Source: Polaribacter sp. BM10 | GTDB lineage: Bacteria > Bacteroidota > Bacteroidia > Flavobacteriales > Flavobacteriaceae | Length of the DNA stretch: 64,000 bases | Direction: 5' to 3' | Assembly (NCBI RefSeq): GCF_002005425.1 | Contig: NZ_CP019704.1 | Location: 2,624,001-2,688,000, forward strand | Shown here: positions 33,201-48,200 of the stretch, piece by piece | How positions within the stretch are numbered: position 1 is the first letter of the stretch | How the letters are laid out: every line of letters begins with the position of its first letter | The notes under the pieces: generated by a model | Databases searched by the model: none | Seen by the model: the letters and a program-made list of their open reading frames with translations, nothing else | What the model was told of the DNA's origin: nothing | Made by a program: the position numbers and the translations under genes

Positions 33201-36200
33201 AGAGATTCAGACAATGATGGTATTTCAGATACAGAAGAAGCATTTTCAGATAATGCAACCTACACAGACACTACAAATGATGGTATTATAGATGGTTTTG
33301 TAGATACAGATAATAATGGTTGGCATGATACTATAGATGCAGAAGCAACATTTCCAACATTCTTAAACTCAGATACAGATACCATACCTAACTATTTAGA
33401 TTTAGATTCAGATGGCGATGGTTTACCAGATACTTTCGAAGGGAACTTTCAAGTTACAGATGGAGATAATGATGGTATTGTAGGAACAGGAACTCCAGCA
33501 GATTCAGATGCAGATGGTTTGGCAGATACAAACGACCCTGATTTTGGAGGAAATATTTTAGGAGGTTTTGGATTTAACCAAGACAGAGACGGCGATGGTG
33601 TAAAAAATTATTTAGATATAGATATTGATAATGACGGAATTATTGATAATATAGAAGGACAATCAACTACAACATATGTTGCCCCTTCGGGATCAGATAC
33701 AGACAATGATGGTATCGATAATGCTTATGATGTTGATAATGGTGGAGTAGGAATTGGTTACACAAACACAGATGGTGGTTCTGCACCAGATTACGCAGAT
33801 ACAGATTCTGAAAATGATGGAATATTTGATATTTCTGAGAACAATATAGACAATTCTATAGATGCTGTTTTAGATGCAGATGCAAATGGAATTATAGATC
33901 CAGCTAATTTTACAGATTCAGATAATGATGGTTTAGCAGATATTTTTGATAATGTTTCAGGAATATCAACAACAAATAATGCAACAAACGGAGATCAATC
34001 AGGCGTAAATGGTGGTGCAAAAACACAGCCGGATACAGATCCTATTGGAGGAGATAGAGACTGGAGAGAGTCTTCTACTCAAGATAATGATGGTGACGGA
34101 ATTAATGACATCGTAGATTTAGATGATGATAACGATGGTATTTTAGATGTTGATGAAGATTTTAATGAAGATGGTGATAATAACCCAAGAACAAATCCGT
34201 CTGATAAAGATGGAGATGGGATACCTAATTATTTTGATTTAGACACAGATAATGATGGAATTACAGATTATATTGAAGCAGGAGGAACAGATGACCCAGA
34301 TGGAAATGGTCAACCTGGAACAGGTGTTTTAGATAATACAGAAGTAAACTCTAAAGGTATTCCTTTAGCAGTTTCACCAGATACAGCAACTACAGGAACT
34401 AGCGAGACTTCAAGTTTAACAATACCAAATACTGCAGGAGCAGACAATCCTAACTTTGTAGATTTAGATTCTGATAATGACGGAATAACAGATGTAATTG
34501 AAGCCGGAGGAATAGATCCAGATGGAGATGGAAAATATGGTGCAGGGTCTTTAAATGATGTAGATTCTGATGGGTTGATAGATGCAATTGACCCTTATGA
34601 TGATAGAAATGGTAACGCAGATACTGCTTTAAACCCAGGTGAAAAATTAACAATACCTAATACAGACGGAGATAGTTTACCAAATTATCTAGATTTAGAT
34701 TCAGATGATGATTCTATTCCAGATAATGTAGAGGCACAAAGTACTTTAGGTTACATTCTACCAGCAGCAAATGATACAGATGAAGATGGTTTAAATGATG
34801 CTTATGATTCTACAAACGGTGTTGGAACTGCTGTTGTTCCTGTTGATACAGATAATGATGGAACACCAGATTATTTAGACTTAGACTCAGACAACGATAC
34901 TTTAAAAGATATTGTAGAGGTAGGAAATGCAGCATTAGATACTAATGGAGATGGAAAAACTAACGGAACTACAGGTGTAAATGGATTAGAAAACACTTCT
35001 GAAAGTGTAGACGGATATGATGACGCTAACGGAATATATAATGACCCAAAAACAGATTTTGCAGATGAAGATGGAGATTTAAATACTGGTGGAGATGTAG
35101 ATTACAGAGACATTTTAGATTTTGATAACGATGGTATTGCAGATGCAATAGATTTAGATGATGATAATGATGGTATTTTAGATACTGCAGAAACGCCAGG
35201 AGCAGTAAATCCAGATGCAGATGCAGACAATGATGGAACACCAGATTTTAAAGATCCTGATTACCCAGGTTTTGCAGATACAAATTCAGATGGAATTAAC
35301 GATAATTTCGATTCAGATTTAGATGGTATTCCAAATCATTTAGACACAGACTCAGACAACGATGGTTGTCCAGATGTTACAGAAGCAGGTTTTACAGAAA
35401 GTACAACTACAGCAGGTACTGTATCTGGTACAGGTATTGAATCAGATGGTACTGTTACAGGAGCACCTTACACAGGTACAAATACAAACGTAACTACTGC
35501 AGGTACACCAGTTGTTATAAGTACACAACCTCAAGATCAAAATGGTTTTATCGCGGGTAGTGTGTCATTTAATGTGGTTTCAACAGGTAATGTTTTTCAA
35601 TGGCAACAAAGCACAGATGGAGGCACAACTTTTACAGATATAGTAGATGGAGGAAACTATAGTGGAGCAACAACAAATACTTTAACAATTAGTAACTTAA
35701 CAACTGCAGAAAACGGATATAAATACCAAGTAATTGTATCAAAATCAGACTATGCTTGTGAGACTCCATCAACTCCACCAGCTACACTAACAGTAAGTAA
35801 TAACCCACCTGTTGCTGTAGACGATTTAGGAAATACCACAAATGAAGACACTCCAATTATAGTGTCAACTATAGGTGCAAATGATACAGATGTAGAAGAT
35901 ACAACACCTGTAGCTTCAACAATTATATTAATAGATCCAAACAATGCTTCTAATACAGGAGTAACAGGAACTCCTTTAGTAATTGCTAATGTTGGTACTT
36001 ACACAGTAGATCCGTTAGGAAATGTAACTTTTACTCCAGTACTTAATTTCAACGGAACAGCAGATATTAATTACACTATTAAAGACAGCAATACTAATGT
36101 TTCAAATGAAGCAACAATTGGTATAACAGTAAATTCAGTTAATGATGCACCAGTTGCAAATAACAATTCAGGAACTATTTTAGAAGGAGCTGTTTTAACA

Positions 36201-39200
36201 TTAAATACAATTGGAGCAAATGATACGGATGTAGATGGAACTATTGACCCAACAACTGTGGTATTAATAGATCCAAGTAATCCTGCAAATACAGGTGATT
36301 CTGCAAATCCTTTAGTAATTCCAAATGTAGGAACATATACAGTAAATGGAGCAGGAACAGTTGTATTTACTCCATTACAAGACTTTAATGGTTCTGCAGA
36401 TATCTTATATACAGTAAATGATAATGATGGAACAACTTCAAATCAAGCAACTTTAGATATTACAGTAACCCCAGTAAATGATGCTCCAGTAGCAGGTCCA
36501 GACTCTCAAACATTTAATGAAGACACCAATTTAACCATAACTGCTGCAAATGGATTATTAAGTAACGATACTGATGTAGATGCAAATCCATTATCAGTAA
36601 CCCAATTTGTAGTAAATGGAACTACAGTGCCAGTAAACCCAACTACAGGAGGGGCAACTAGTATACCAAACGTAGGAACTTTAACAGTAAACTCAGATGG
36701 TAGTTATAGTTTTGTACCAGTACAAGACTTTAATGGTACAGTACCACAAGTTACTTATACAGTAAGTGATGGAACAACCTCTGTAAATTCAACATTAGAT
36801 ATTACAGTAACTCCAATAAATGATGCACCAGTAGCCGTAAACGATACGTACACAGTTAATGAAGATACAGCAGTTACTTTAGCACCATTAACAGGCGATA
36901 GTGATGTAGATGTAGATACGTTAAGTATTACAAGTATTAACGGCACCACATTAACACCAGGAACAGCTCAAACCATTGCAGTGCCAGATGGTACAGTAAC
37001 AGTATCAGCAACCGGAGTTATAAGTTTTAAAGGAGATGTGAATTTTAATGGAACATCAACATTTGCATATGAAATAACAGATGGAAATGGCGAAACAGCC
37101 ACAGCCAATCAAATAATTACAGTAACGCCAGTAAATGATGCACCAACAGCCAATCCAGACACAGCAAGTGTAAATGAAGACACAGCATTAGCTGTAGTAA
37201 AAGCAGACGGATTAATAGATGTAAATGATACAGACTTAGATGGAGATACATTAACGGTAACTCAGTTTGTAGTAGGAGGAACCACAGTACCAGTAAGTTC
37301 AGGAACACCAGGAGTAAGAGTAATACCAAATGTAGGAACATTAACCGTAAATTCAGATGGTAGTTATATTTTTGTACCAGTACAAGACTTTAATGGTTCA
37401 GTACCACAAGTAACTTATACAGTAAGTGATGGAACAACCTCTGTAAATTCAACATTAGATATTACAGTAGATCCTGTAAACGATGCACCAGTAGCCGTAG
37501 ACGATACGTACACAGTCAATGAAGATACAGCAGTAACGTTAACACCATTAACAGGCGATAGTGATGTAGATGGAGATACGTTAAGCATTACAAGTATTAA
37601 CGGAACAGCTTTAACACCAGGAACAGCACAAACAATTACAGTTCCAGATGGAACCGTAACAGTTTCAGCAGCAGGAGCAATCAGCTTTAAAGGAGATGCG
37701 AATTTTAACGGAACATCAACATTTGCCTATGAAATTTCAGATGGTAATGGAGAAACAGCCACAGCTAATGAGGTAATTACAGTTACTCCAGTAAATGATG
37801 CACCAATAGCAAATCCAGATACAACAAGTGTAAATGAAGACACAACATTAACTGTAGTAAAAGCAGACGGATTAATAGATGTAAACGATACAGATTTAGA
37901 TGGCGATACATTAACGGTAACTCAGTATGTAGTAGGAGGAACCACAGTTCCAGTAACTTCGGGAACACCAGGAGTAACTGCTATACCAAACGTAGGAACG
38001 TTAACCGTAAATGCAGATGGTAGTTATAGTTTTGTACCAGAACAAGATTTTAATGGTGCAGTACCACAAGTAACTTATACAGTAAGTGATGGAACCAATA
38101 CTGCGAATTCAACATTAGACATTACAGTAGATCCTGTAAACGATGCACCAGTAGCCGTAAACGATACGTACACAGTCAATGAAGATACAGCAGTAACGTT
38201 AACACCATTAACAGGCGATAGTGATGTAGATGTAGATACGTTAAGCATTACAAGTATTAACGGAACAGCTTTAACACCAGGAACAGCACAAACAATTACA
38301 GTTCCAGATGGAACCGTAACAGTTTCAGCAGCAGGAGCAATTAGCTTTAAAGGAGATGCGAATTTTAACGGAACATCAACATTTGCCTATGAAATTTCAG
38401 ATGGTAATGGAGAAACAGCCACAGCTAATGAGGTAATTACAGTTACTCCAGTAAATGATGCACCAATAGCAAATCCAGATACAGCAAGTGTAAATGAAGA
38501 CACAACATTAACTGTAGTAAAAGCAGACGGATTAATAGATGTAAACGATACAGATTTAGATGGTGATACATTAACGGTAACTCAGTTTGTAGTAGGAGGA
38601 ACCACAGTTCCAGTAACTTCGGGAACACCAGGAGTAACTGCTATACCAAACGTAGGAACGTTAACCGTAAATGAAGATGGTAGTTATAGTTTTGTACCAG
38701 AACAAGATTTTAATGGTGCAGTACCACAAGTAACTTATACAGTAAGTGATGGAACCAATACTGCGAATTCAACATTAGACATTACAGTAGATCCTGTAAA
38801 CGATGCACCAGTAGCTACAGATGATATTGCAGGTACAGATCCAGATGTAGCAATAGATATCCCTGTGTTATCAAATGATAATGATTTAGATGGAGATATT
38901 ATTTCAGTTTCTAATATTACAGCACAACCAACAAATGGTACAGCTACTATAAATTCAGATGGAACTATAAAGTATACACCAAACTCAGGATTTAATAATG
39001 GTTCAGATACATTCACTTATGAAATTTCTGACGGAAATGGAGGTACAGATACAGCAACAGTTACAGTAACAGTTCCAATTTCACCATTTCCACCAGTTGC
39101 AAATCCAGATACAAATATAACTTCAGAAGAAACAACTTTAACAGTTGTTGCTGCAGATGGAGTACTTAAAAATGATACAGATGGAAACTTAGACCCTTTA

Positions 39201-42200
39201 AAAGTTGTAAGTTATACTGTAAGTGGTGTATCAGGTACAAATACTGCTGGAACAACATCAACAATACCAAATGTTGGTACAATTACATTAAATGAAGATG
39301 GTAGTTACACATTTGTGCCTGCTCTAAACTTTAATGGTACTGTACCAACTATTACTTACACTGTAACAGATAGTTCTGGTTTAACAGTAGATGCAACAAG
39401 TACTTTAACTATTACAGTAACTCCTGTAAATGATGCACCAATAGCATTACCAGATACAAATACAACAGCAGAAGATACTGTATTAACAGTAACAGCTGCA
39501 AATGGACTTTTAGCTAATGATTCAGATATAGATGGAAATCCATTATCTGTAACACAGATTACAATTGGTGGTACTTCATATCCAGCAGGAACATTAGCAG
39601 TTTTACCTGAAGGAAATTTACAAGTAAATACTGATGGTAGTTATACATTTACACCAGCAGAAGACTTTAATGGTACTGTACCACAAGTAACTTACACAGT
39701 TTCAGACGGTACAACAAGTACAACTTCTACTTTAGATTTAAATGTTAACCCAGTTAATGATAGACCAGTAGCTGCACCAGATACTAATACAACAGTAGAA
39801 GACACTGCTTTAACAGTAACAGCTGCAAATGGTGTTTTAAGTAACGATTCTGATGAAGAAGGAGATGCCTTAACAGTAACATCAATTTCTATCGGAGGCT
39901 CAATTAGAACAGTAGGTTCAGACATTGTTTTAACAGAAGGTACATTAAAATTAAATGCAAATGGAAGTTACTCTTTTGTGCCAGCAGCTAATTTTAATGG
40001 TACTGTACCACAAGTTACATATACAGTTTCAGATGGATTATTATCTACTACAAGTACTTTAGATATTACTGTTACACCTGTAAATGATTCACCAACAGCA
40101 TTACCAGATACAAATACAACAGCAGAAGATACTGCATTAACAGTATCTGCTGCAAACGGTGTTCTTAACAATGATTCAGATACAGATTTAGACCCAGTAA
40201 CAGTAACTAAATTTACTGTGGGTGGTATTTCATATAATGCAGGAGAAACAGCAACAATTACAGAGGGTGCAATAAATCTAAAAGCAGATGGTAGTTATAC
40301 ATTTACTCCAGCAGCAGACTTTAATGGTACTGTACCACTAGTTACTTATACAGTTTCAGACGGTGCAAATACTACAAACTCAACATTAAGTTTAGCTGTA
40401 ACTCCAGTAAATGATGTACCAGACTTAGTTGCAGATATAAATACAACATCAGAAGATGTTACTTTAACAGTAGCTGCAATAGATGGCGTTCTTAAAAATG
40501 ATAGTGATAAAGAAAATGACCCACTAACTGTTACACAATTTACAGTAGATGGTACAAACTTTACAGCTGGCAATACTGCAACAATCACAGAAGGTACTAT
40601 TAAACTAAATGCAGATGGTAGTTATACATTTACTCCTGCTGCTAATTTTAATGGATCTGTACCACAAGTAACTTATACAGTTTCAGATGGTACAACAACA
40701 GCAACATCTACATTAGATATTACTGTAACACCAGTAAACGATTCTCCAATTGCAGTAGCAGATACAAATGCAATTAATGAGGATGAAGTATTAAATTTAA
40801 CAGCTACAAACGGATTATTAAATAATGATTCAGATCCAGAAAACGATCCTTTAACAATAACAAAATTTGTGGTTGGAGGTACTACTTACACAGCAGGAAG
40901 TACAGCCAATTTAACAGAAGGAGACTTAAATATTAACGCAGATGGTAGTTATACATTTACGCCTGCAACTAATTTTAACGGAACGTTACCTGTAGTAAAT
41001 TATACAATAACAGATGGTATAAACACAGATAATAGTACGTTAGCAATTACAGTTAATCCTATAAATGATGCACCAACAGTTATAGCAGATACAAATACAA
41101 CTGTAGAAGATGTAACATTAGTAGTTGCAGCCGCAAATGGTGTTCTTAATAATGATTCAGATTTAGATGGTGATGTAATTAATGTATCAGGATTTAGTGT
41201 TTCTGGAACATCTTATTTAGCAGGCGAAACTGCAACAACTCCAGCAGGAACAATTACTTTAAACTCAGATGGTAGTTATACATATGTTCCAGCAACTGAC
41301 TTTAATGGAGCTGTACCACAAGTAACTTATACAGCAACAGATGGTATAGATACAGCATCATCAACACTAGATATCACTGTAACTCCAGTAAACGATCCAC
41401 CAATAGCTGTAGTAGATATCAATTCTACAAATGAAGATGTAGCATTAGATGTAGATGCAGCTAGTGGTTTATTAAATAATGATACAGATCCAGAAGGGAA
41501 TGCAATTTCAGTAACACAATTTACAGTTAATGGAACTTTATATACTCCTGGTACATCAGCAACAATAACAGAAGGAGTTATAAAAATTAATGCAGATGGT
41601 AGTTATACATTTACACCAGCAACAAATTATAATGGAGCAGTACCTGTAATAAATTATACTATTTCAGATGGTACAAATACTGCAAATAGCACATTAACAC
41701 TTTCAGTAGATCCAATTAATGATGCACCAACAGCAGTACCAGATACAAATACAACAGCAGAAGATGTAACATTAACGGTTACAGCAGCAAATGGTGTTCT
41801 TAATAATGATTCAGATGTAGATGGAAATCCACTTACAGTAACTCAATTTGAAGTAGGAGGAACAACAGTTTCAGCAGGTAACCCAGTCACTGTTCCAGAA
41901 GGTACAATTACTGTAAATTCAGATGGTAGTTATGTATTTGTTCCAACAGCAAACTTTAATGGAACTGTACCAACCATAACTTATACAGTTTCAGATGGTA
42001 CAGCAGATGCTTCTAGTACATTAGATATAACTGTTATACCAACAAATGATTCACCAACATTAGTTGCAGATACAAATACCACACCAGAAGATACCACTCT
42101 AAATGTTACAGCAGCAAATGGTGTTTTAAATAACGATTCAGATATAGATGGAGATACGTTAACAGTAACTAAATTTACAGTAGGTGGTACTACTTATAAT

Positions 42201-45200
42201 GCAGGTCAAACAGCAATATTAACATCAGGTACAATTACATTAAATTCTGATGGTAGTTACAGTTTTACACCAGCTACTAATTTTAACGGTTCTGTACCAA
42301 CTATAACTTACGAAGCTACAGATGGTTCAAATACAGCAAATAGTACATTAAATATTACAGTAACTCCTGTAAATGATAATCCAGTAGCAATAGATGATAC
42401 ATCATCTACAGACCCTGGTATATCAGTTAATATTCCAGTTTTAATCAACGACTCAGATTTAGATGGAGATATTTTATCTATTAGTTCTGTAGGAACTCCT
42501 GGAAAAGGAACAGCTGTTTTAAATGACAATGGAACCTCTGGAGATACATCAGACGATTATATTGTATATACCCCTCAAGCAGGTTTCAATAATGGTACAG
42601 ATACATTTACCTATGAAATTTCTGATGGTAATGGAGGTACAGATACAGCAACTGTAACAATTGCAGTTCCACAATCTGCATTTTCTCCAGTTGCAAATCC
42701 AGATACAAATATTACAGATGAAGAAGTAACTTTAACAGTAGCAGACGGAGCTACTAAGAGTTTAATTAAAAATGACACAGATGGTAATTTAGATCCTATT
42801 ACAATTACACAGTTTGTAGCAGGTGGTATGACGTATACAGCAGGTCAAACTGCAAACTTACCAGAAGGTGATCTAACTATAAATGCTGGTGGTGGTTACA
42901 CATTTGTACCAGCAACAAACTTTAATGGTATTGTACCAGCAGTAAATTATACAATAACAGATAGTACAGGTACACCAAACGCAAGTAGTACTTTAACAAT
43001 AACTGTAAACCCAATAAATGATGCACCAGTTGCAACTCCAGATACTAATACAACCCCAGAAGATACTATATTAACAGTTTCAGTATCAAATGGCTTATTA
43101 AATAATGATTCTGATATAGATGGTGATGTACTTTCTGTAAAAGAATTTAGTATTGGAGGTACAACATATCCTGTTGGAAACGCAGTAAGTTTAGCAGAAG
43201 GTTCTTTAACTATAAATGCAGATGGTAGCTATAATTTTGTGCCAGCAGCAGATTTTAATGGAACTGTTCCTCAAGTAACTTACACTATTACAGATGGTAC
43301 TGTAGATACAATCTCAAGTACATTAGACATCACAGTTACTCCAGTAAATGATGCACCAGTAGCAGTAAATGATTCAGGAAATACAACTCTAGAAGATACA
43401 GCCATAACAGTAGCAACTGTTGGAGGTAATGATACAGATGATGGAGCCATAGACCCATCTACAGTAACATTAATAGACCCAAGTAATCCATCAAATACAG
43501 GAAGTACAGGTAGTCCATTGGTAATTGCAGGAGTAGGAACTTATGAAGTTGATATTTTAGGAAATGTAGAGTTTACGCCAGAGGCAAATTACAATGGACC
43601 AGCAAGTGTAAACTATACAGTTCAAGATAACGATCCTACAACACCATTAACCTCAAATGTAGCAACAATAGATATTACAGTAACCCCAGTAAATGATGTT
43701 CCAGTAGTATTAAATGAAACAAATACAACTGTAGAAGATACCCAGTTAGTTGTCACTGCAGCAAATGGTTTATTAACGAATGACACAGATGCAGATGGAG
43801 ATCCATTAATTATTTCAACTTTTGAAATTGGAGGAACTATATACAATGCAGGAGAAACAGTAACACTTTCAGAAGGTATAATAAAAGTTTCGCCAGATGG
43901 AGGTTATGTATTTACACCAGCAAGTAACTTTAATGGTACAGTACTACAAATAACATATAATGTTACAGATGGTACAGCAACAGTTCCAGGTACATTAGAC
44001 ATCACAGTTACCCCAGTAAATGATGCACCAGTAGCAGTAAATGATTCAGGAAATACAACTCCAGAAGATACAGCCATAACAGTAGCAACTGTTGGAGGTA
44101 ATGATACAGATGATGGAGCCATAGACCCATCTACAGTAACATTAATAGACCCAAGTAATCCATCAAATACAGGAAGTACAGGTAGTCCATTGGTAATTGC
44201 AGGAGTAGGAACTTATGAAGTTGATATTTTAGGAAATGTAGAGTTTACGCCAGAGGCAAATTACAATGGACCAGCAAGTGTAAACTATACAGTTCAAGAT
44301 AACGATCCTACAACACCATTAACCTCAAATGTAGCAACAATAGATATTACAGTAACCCCAGTAAATGATGTTCCAGTAGTATTAAATGAAACAAATACAA
44401 CTGTAGAAGATACCCAGTTAGTTGTCACTGCAGCAAATGGTTTATTAACGAATGACACAGATGCAGATGGAGATCCATTAATTATTTCAACTTTTGAAAT
44501 TGGAGGAACTATATACAATGCAGGAGAAACAGTAACACTTTCAGAAGGTATAATAAAAGTTTCGCCAGATGGAGGTTATGTATTTACACCAGCAAGTAAC
44601 TTTAATGGTACAGTACCACAAATAACATATAATGTTACAGATGGTACAGCAACAGTTCCAGGTACATTAGACATCACAGTTACCCCAGTAAATGATGCAC
44701 CAGTAGCAGTAAATGATTCAGGAAATACAACTCCAGAAGATACAACCATAACAGTAGCAACTGTTGGAGGTAATGATACAGATGATGGAGCCATAGACCC
44801 ATCTACAGTAACATTAATAGACCCAAGTAATCCATCAAATACAGGAAGTACAGGTAGTCCATTGGTAATTGCAGGAGTAGGAACTTATGAAGTTGATATT
44901 TTAGGGAATGTAGAATTTACACCAGAGGCAAATTACAATGGACCAGCAAGTGTAAACTATACAGTTCAAGATAACGATCCTACAACACCATTAACCTCAA
45001 ATGTAGCAACAATAGATATTACAGTAACCCCAGTAAATGATGTTCCAGTAGTATTAAATGAAACAAATACAACTGTAGAAGGCACAGTATTAACAGTTTC
45101 TGCAGCAAATGGGTTATTAACAAATGATACAGATGCAGATGGAGATCCATTAAGTATTGCAACTTTTGAAGTTGGAGGAACTATATACAATGCAGGAGAA

Positions 45201-48200
45201 ACAGGAAATATTCCAGAAGGAACTATCAAAATAAGTTCAGATGGTAGTTATATCTTTACACCTGCTTTAGACTTTAATGGCACAGTACCAACAATTACGT
45301 ATAGTGTTACAGATGGTACAGCAACTGTACCAGGTACTTTAGACATTACAGTAATCCCAGTAAATGATGCACCAGTAGCTGTTGCAGACGTAAATACTAC
45401 AAACGAAGATACACCATTAACAGTATCAGCAGCGAATGGTTTATTAGTAAATGATTCAGATATAGAAAATGATGCTTTATCAGTAGTATCACTTTTAATA
45501 AATGGTACACTAGAAACAGTAGGTACACCAATTACGTTAACAGAAGGAGTTTTACAAATAGAATCTGATGGTAGTTATACATTTACACCAGCAGCTAACT
45601 TTAATGGAACTGTACCACAAGTAACGTACACATTAAGTGATGGTACAGATACTGTAACTAGTACGTTAGATATCACAGTAACCCCAGTAAATGATGTACC
45701 AGTAGCAGTAGCAGATACGAATTCAACACCTGAAGATGTAATATTAACGGTTAGTGCAGCAAACGGATTGCTAAATAACGATACAGATCCAGAAAACAAT
45801 TCACTAACAGTAACAAGCTTTACAGTAGGAGGTACTACCTATACAGCAGGAAATACTGTAAATTTAGTAGAAGGTTCACTGATAATTAATCCAGATGGTA
45901 GCTATGTATATACACCAGCAGCTAATTTTAATGGTTCTTTACCACAAATTGCCTATACAATTACCGATGGTGCAAATACAGCAAACTCAACATTAGATAT
46001 TTCAGTTTCTCCTATAAATGATGCGCCTGTAGCAACAAATGACGTTACATCAACAGATCCTGGAGTAGCAGTAGTAATAGCTGTTTTACCAAATGATACA
46101 GATGTAGATGGAGACGTGTTAAATGTTTCTTCAATTGTTACTCAGCCAGCAAATGGTACTGTGGTAATTAATGGAGATAATACAATAACTTATACCCCAA
46201 ACCCTGGTTTTAACAAAGGGTCAGATTCTTTCGAATATCAAGTTTGTGATACTAATGGCTTGTGTGACACTGCAACTGTGAATATTACAGTGCCAAAATC
46301 ATTCTTGCCACCAGTTGCAAATCCAGATTCAGAATCTACACCAGAAGATGTAACTTTAACAGTAGATACAGTAAATGGTTTATTAAATAATGATACCGAT
46401 TCGAATCCGGGAGAAACACTAACTGTAGTTACTTTCCAGGTTGATGGTACAAACTATACTGCAGGAGAAACAGCAACAATTACAGAAGGTCAAATAACAA
46501 TTAATGCAGATGGTAGTTATACTTTTGTACCAACAGCAAATTATAATGGTTCTGTACCAGTAATTGGTTATACAATTTCTGATGGAACAGGAACTGCACC
46601 AGCAAGTAGCACTTTAACAATAAGTGTTTCAGGTATTAATGATGCGCCAATTACCACACCAGATGTAAATACAACTTTAGAAGACACACAATTAAATGTT
46701 TCAGCTTCTAATGGTTTATTAACAAATGATAGTGATCCAGATGGAACACCATTAACTTTAGTAGAATTTAACATAAATGGAACAACATATCCATCAGGAA
46801 CAACAGTACCATTAACAGAAGGTTCTATTACTATTAATGCAGATGGTAGTTATATTTTTAATCCTGCAACAGATTATGTAGGTTCAGTTCCACAAGTAAC
46901 CTATACTGTTACAGATGGAGTAGAAAATATATCATCAACATTAGATATAACAGTTACAGGTGTTAATGACGCACCAATAGCAGTAAGTGACCTTGGTAAT
47001 ACAGGAAATGAAGATACTCCTGTAACTATTCCATTGATTACTTCAAATGATACAGATGATGGAACTGTAGATGCATCTACAGTAACACTAATAGATCCAA
47101 ATAATGCTACTAATACAGGTAATTCAACAAGTCCTTTAGTAGTTCCAGGAGTAGGTACATATGAAGTAGACAGTTTAGGGAATGTAACATTTACTCCAGA
47201 ACCAAACTTTAATGGTAATGCAGATGTAGACTATACTGTAAAAGACAATGATGGTTTAGATTCTAATACAGCAACAATAGGTATAGTTATTTCACCAGTA
47301 AATGACGCACCAAATGCAGTAGCAGATGTAAATACAACACCAGAAGACACACCATTAGTTGTAAATGTTACAAACGGAGTATTAAGTAACGATACAGATA
47401 TAGAAAACACCCAATTAACAGTATTAGAATTTACTGTAAATGGTACAGATTATCCAGCAGGAACAACAGCAACATTAACAGAAGGTACAATAGTTATAAA
47501 TTCAGATGGTAGTTATACATATACACCTTCTTTAGATTATACAGGTGCTGTACCACAAGTAACTTATACAGTATCAGATGGTAAAGACAATGTGTCTACT
47601 ACTTTAGATATCACAGTTACAGGTCAAAATGATGCACCTGTTGCTAATGATGATTCAGCAACAACAGTACAAAATACACCTGTAACACTAGCAACAATTG
47701 ATGCTAATGATATAGATTCAGATGGTACAGTAGATGCAAGTACAGTAACATTGATAGATCCAAACAATCCATCAAATACAGGAGACGCTACAACACCACT
47801 AGTAATTCCTAACCAAGGAACTTACACTGTTGATAGTTCAGGAAACGTAGTATTTACACCAGAACCAGAATTTACAGGTGAAGCTATTATAAACTACACT
47901 GTAAAAGATGATAATGGTTTAGATTCTAACACAGCACAAATTACAGTAACTGTTCAACCAGATAATGATGGAGATGGTATAATAGACACTGTAGATTTAG
48001 ATGATGATAATGATGGTATTCTAGATACAGTAGAAAATGGAGGAACAGATCCATTAAACGATTCAGATAATGATGGTATACCAGATTATAAAGATCCAGA
48101 CAACATCACATCAGATATAAATAATGACGGAATTGACGATAACTTTGATAAAGATAAAGACGGAATTATAGATCAGTTTGATAATGATTCAGATAATGAC

